Of a stretch of 64,000 bases of DNA, positions 61,501 to 64,000 are shown piece by piece. Within the stretch, counting starts at the first letter, position 1, and each line of letters begins with the position of its first letter. The position numbers and the translations under genes were made by a program. Location: assembly GCA_008638375.1 (NCBI GenBank), contig CM018051.1, positions 13,446,369 to 13,510,368 of the forward strand. Reading direction: 5' to 3'. The DNA is from Nyssa sinensis (taxonomy: Eukaryota > Streptophyta > Magnoliopsida > Cornales > Nyssaceae). Below the pieces are notes generated by a model that was given only the letters and a program-made list of their open reading frames with translations, did no database searches and was not told where the DNA came from.

Positions 61501-62746
61501 GATAGAAAACTGCAAAGCTGTTTTTAACACAATGCTTGCAGAAGGTTTAAAACCTAACATTGTTTCATATAATGCTTTAATAGGTGCATATGCTTCACAT
61601 GGTATGAGTGAAGATGCCTTGTTAGTTTTTAAAGCGATGAAACAAAATGGTTTTCGGCCGGATGTCATATCTTACACATCTTTACTTAATGCTTATGGAA
61701 GATCTCAGAAACCTGAGAAGGCCAGGGAAATATTTGATCTGATGAAACGAAACAATTGGAAGCCAAACTTGGTAAGTTACAATGCACTGATTGATGCCTA
61801 TGGGTCTAATGGTTTTCTAGCTGAAGCCGTTGAAATGCTGCGTGAAATGGAGCAAAATGGGGTGCAGCCAAACATTGTCTCAATATGTACCCTCTTGGCT
61901 GCCTGTGGGCGCTGTGGTAAAAAAGTTAAGATTGATTCCATACTTTCAGCAGCTGAGTTGCGAGGCATCAAACTGAACACAATTGCCTATAACTCTGCTA
62001 TTGGAAGTTATATGAATGTGGGGGAGTACGAAAAAGCTTTAACGTTTTATAGATCTATGAGGAACAAGAAAGTTAAACCTGATTCTGTTACTTACAATGT
62101 GTTAATAAGTGGTTTTTGTAAGATGTCGAAGTATAGTGAGGCTCTTGAATTTTTTGATGAACTGATGGAATTAAAAATTCCTTTGTCCAAGGAAGTTTAC
62201 TCATCCGTGATCAGTTGTTACAGTAAACAGGCAAGTGCTTTGGCAAAGCTTAAGCTCTTAATAATTGCCTTCACGATTTAAGGAAATCTTATTTCTCTCT
62301 CTCTAAATTTTCAGGGTCAACTCACAGAAGCAGAATCTATGTTCAGCATGATGAAAATGTCTGGCTGTTGTCCTGATGTTATTACATATACCACAATGAT
62401 ATATGCATATAATGCTGTGGGTGAGATTATTTGTTAAACTACTGACTGTCAGACAGACTAGAAGGAAATCCTTTTTTATTATAAATATTAGAAGGAAATA
62501 CTTTTTGCGCTAAACTTTTAAGGAGAGTTTTCGTATCGCAGAGAATTGGAACAAAGCGTCTGCACTATTTCAAGACATGGAAATGAACAATGTCCAACCT
62601 GATTCCATTGCTTGTTCGGCTCTGATGAGAGCTTTCAATAAAGGAGGCCAACCAGCCAAAGTTCTGACTCTAGCAATGTTTATGAGAGACAAAATGATCC
62701 CATTCAGTGATTCCATTTTCTTCGAAATGGTATCAGCCTGTAGCAT
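52514..62746 (+). CDS. EMB2654: P-class pentatricopeptide repeat protein, EMB2654-like (six exons, 3' end outside window)
   Basis: Exons: 52514-52915, 54691-54863, 59371-59476, 61121-62230, 62315-62420 and 62542-62746; all phases join cleanly. They give about 700 codons of a protein expected to be somewhat longer, so the last exons lie beyond the window. The N-terminus is Ser/Arg-rich as in chloroplast transit peptides (inference). PPR motifs repeat every 35 residues, e.g. [55 protein letters not shown] and [18 protein letters not shown]. Segments such as [20 protein letters not shown] match Arabidopsis At2g41720 as I recall it. EMB2654 is described as needed for trans-splicing of chloroplast rps12 intron 1, and loss is embryo-lethal. 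Intron 4 starts with GC. No disabling change was seen in the visible exons. Orthology is inferred from memory of the family. Confidence 0.9.
52916..54690 (+). other. Intron 1 of the EMB2654-like gene
   Basis: This 1.8-kb intron has a normal GTAATT donor and GGTGTAG acceptor. Apart from the possible transposon at 53880-54426 nothing was recognised. Confidence 0.7.
53880..54426. mobile_element. Possible hAT-like MITE
   Basis: The left end CAGGGGTAAGGCACC and the right end (reverse complement CAGGTGCTCGACTAGGC) both lead into AAAGCGAGG(C/T) sub-terminal motifs. No matching 8-bp flanks were found. Confidence 0.5.
54957..54999 (-). repeat. Micro-insertion of LINE tail with 13-bp TSD
   Basis: The 17-bp insert TTGTTTTTTGGGTAAGT (54970-54986) is flanked by perfect 13-bp duplications AAAAAGTAGATCA (54957-54969 and 54987-54999). 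On the minus strand it reads ACTTACCC plus A-rich tail. Confidence 0.85.
55805..57430 (-). mobile_element. LINE (L1-type), 5'-truncated, in intron 2 of the PPR gene
   Basis: On the minus strand this runs from RT sequence with a FVDD active-site block (near 57310-57330; the usual Ala is Val) through [12 protein letters not shown], the [20 protein letters not shown] block (near 56950-56890) and a decayed zf-RVT region. It ends in oligo-A (T-run at 55808-55816) next to CTGATAAGC. It is heavily broken by stops. Confidence 0.85.
57615..59124 (+). mobile_element. LINE (L1-type), 5'-truncated, in intron 2 of the PPR gene
   Basis: This starts inside RT ([27 protein letters not shown] near 57685). 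It continues through [12 protein letters not shown] (near 58005-58040), where the usual FADD is FANA, then [11 protein letters not shown] and [15 protein letters not shown] to the C-terminus. It ends CTGCTAAAAAAAAA at 59124. The catalytic Asp pair of the RT is lost. Confidence 0.88.
59477..61120 (+). other. Intron 3 of the EMB2654-like gene
   Basis: This 1.6-kb AT-rich intron has a GGGTGCAG acceptor. The only recognised feature is the micro-insertion at 59945-59998. Confidence 0.7.
59945..59998 (+). repeat. Micro-insertion of LINE tail with 20-bp TSD
   Basis: The 14-bp insert AACTTATAAAAAAA (59965-59978) is flanked by 20-bp duplications (59945-59964 and 59979-59998; start AACAATAG, end TGAAAAT) that differ at one base. 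Confidence 0.85.
62231..62314 (+). other. GC-AG intron 4 of the EMB2654-like gene
   Basis: The exon ends AAACAG and the intron starts GCAAGT, the standard plant GC-donor consensus. The 84-bp intron ends TTTTCAG. Joining gives [14 protein letters not shown], continuous PPR sequence. Reading through would reach a stop at 62279-62281. Confidence 0.85.
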
Positions 62747-63143
62747 GTAAGTTCAATTTGCTTTTAATCTTTTACCTTTAGAATTGAGCTTCTAATGCAT
62801 TACATTAGACTCTCTCTCTTTGTGTCGTCTGACTGAAAATCTTGTTTATGTTCTTTGTGCTATTCCTGATTGTGCATGTCCTCACAGAAATCTGTGAATG
62901 ATACTGAGGAACTGCCATCAGCAAATGTAGATAGTTCTTTTTATTATTTTAGTTTGATAATCATCTAACTGTTTATATTAGGATATGAAATCCAAATGCT
63001 GTCTCCGCTTTCCATGCTTCTAATATAAGATCCCAAATATGGGAAAGGAAGGAAAAGTAGATGATGTGCACTGCAGCAGATCTGTAAATACCAGCAGATA
63101 TGTTTGCATATCCAGTGCAGGGTTTTTGTTTTCAGAGAATGCT

Positions 63144-63182
<39 letters not shown>

Positions 63183-63491
63183 ATATACATACATATAATA
63201 TATATAAACACACATATTAGGGTGCGTTGTTTTTTGTGGATAAGATGTTATTAGGGATTAGGGATGGATTTATGCTTGAATTGGTTGAGGTTAGGAGCTG
63301 AATTTGATATTAAATTTAAAGATTTAGGTTGCAGGATTTTCTGGAGACCAAGCAAAACCAAGGTTTTAAGGGCTATAATGGAGGGGTGCATTAGGTTAGA
63401 GTTTTTGGGTCAAATTTTTAGGGTTTTGGTGATTAAATATGGTTTTGTTTATGGATGTTAGGTGTGCATAGCATTGCTGGAAATAAAAATA
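62747..63491 (+). other. Intron after exon 6 of the EMB2654-like gene
   Basis: The donor is GTAAGT. No further exon was recognised up to the window end. A (CT)n microsatellite lies at 63146-63177. Confidence 0.6.
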
Positions 63492-63957
63492 AAAAATGAA
63501 GAAAAAGAAATAGAAGAAAAACCTTAAGAATCTCTCTGAGGCCTTTTAGGAGTCTCACCTAGAAGAGATCAAAGGAGTTTCAGCATTAAAAAAATAGTAA
63601 AAATTTGTAGAGAATTTTTGTTAGATCAAAGTTGTTCAGTTGTCTTTACAAAAGATATATAAAAAATAAAAACTTTCCCACTGGAAAAATAATTTTAAAT
63701 TCTACTAGACAAAATTTAAATGCTGTGCAATCAAAATAAAAAGAAGAAAAAGAAATAGAAGAAAAACCTTAAGAATCTCTCGAGGACCTTTTTGGAGTCA
63801 CCTAGAAGAGATCAAAGGAGTGTCACCATTAAAAATAAATAAAAAATTGTAGAGAATTTTTGTTAGATCAAAGTTTTTTAGTTGTCTTTACAAAAGATAT
63901 ATAAAGATAAAAACTTTCCTACTAGACAAATAATTTTGAATTCTGCTAGACAGAATT
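63492..63957. repeat. Tandem duplication of ~225 bp
   Basis: Positions 63492-63717 and 63737-63957 are about 90% alike by eye, both starting with A/G-rich AGAAAAAGAAATAGAAG and ending near GACA(A/G)AATTT. It lies in the intron of the EMB2654-like gene. Confidence 0.9.
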
Positions 63958-64000
63958 TTCTAAACTAAACAAGCGTTGACATAATTCATTAGTCATAACT

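Noticed and set aside
1..64000. CRISPR arrays, bacterial operons, organellar insertions, rRNA genes
   Set aside because: None is visible; the window is ordinary plant nuclear DNA dominated by transposable elements.

Overview
The window is nuclear DNA of a flowering plant, probably a eudicot. It has AT-rich, GT-AG introns, plant-type LINEs, Ty1/copia and Ty3/gypsy retrotransposons, a tRNA-derived SINE family resembling the plant Au family, Stowaway and hAT MITEs and MULEs. The species cannot be named from the sequence. Two host genes, both on the + strand, can be rebuilt exon by exon. Almost everything else is transposable-element sequence or its remains.

Positions 1-18832 appear to be one very large upstream intron of the first gene, since no exon was recognised there. 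They hold a 5'-truncated LINE on the minus strand (1686-5335), a MITE flanked by duplicated DNA (5433-5953), a gypsy-type LTR element with gag remnants and no pol (6102-8566), rearranged + strand LINE pieces (9395-12608) and a decayed copia element with a perfect 5-bp target duplication (12903-18190).

Positions 18833-44170 carry the C-terminal half of an RRP12-like gene (HEAT/ARM ribosome-biogenesis factor) in 14 exons. Its introns contain a hAT element, a LINE, a Stowaway MITE, a LINE tail, a minus-strand gypsy element (27452-31006), two SINEs, a hAT-type MITE and a Pack-MULE-like transposon (35558-38783). That transposon has a perfect 9-bp target duplication and carries a fragment of a GH17 beta-1,3-glucanase gene, itself split by a nested hAT element. 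The RRP12-like reading frame has a one-base insertion in exon 12, with signs of more in the last exon. The gene here is either decaying or affected by sequence errors.

Positions 44300-52500 are intergenic. They hold a Tat/Ogre-type gypsy remnant with a mutated reverse-transcriptase active site, a probable LTR fragment, an inverted-repeat pair and a small MULE about 190 bp upstream of the next gene.

Positions 52514-62746 carry the first six exons (about 700 codons) of a P-class pentatricopeptide repeat gene matching EMB2654 (At2g41720), a chloroplast rps12 trans-splicing factor. The rest lies beyond the window. Intron 2 holds two LINEs in head-to-head orientation. Each host gene has one GC-AG intron.

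The least expected signals are the Pack-MULE-like GH17 capture and at least six micro-insertions of 14-66 bp. Each micro-insertion is little more than a LINE 3' tail (ACTTATC-like plus poly-A) between 12-20 bp target-site duplications.
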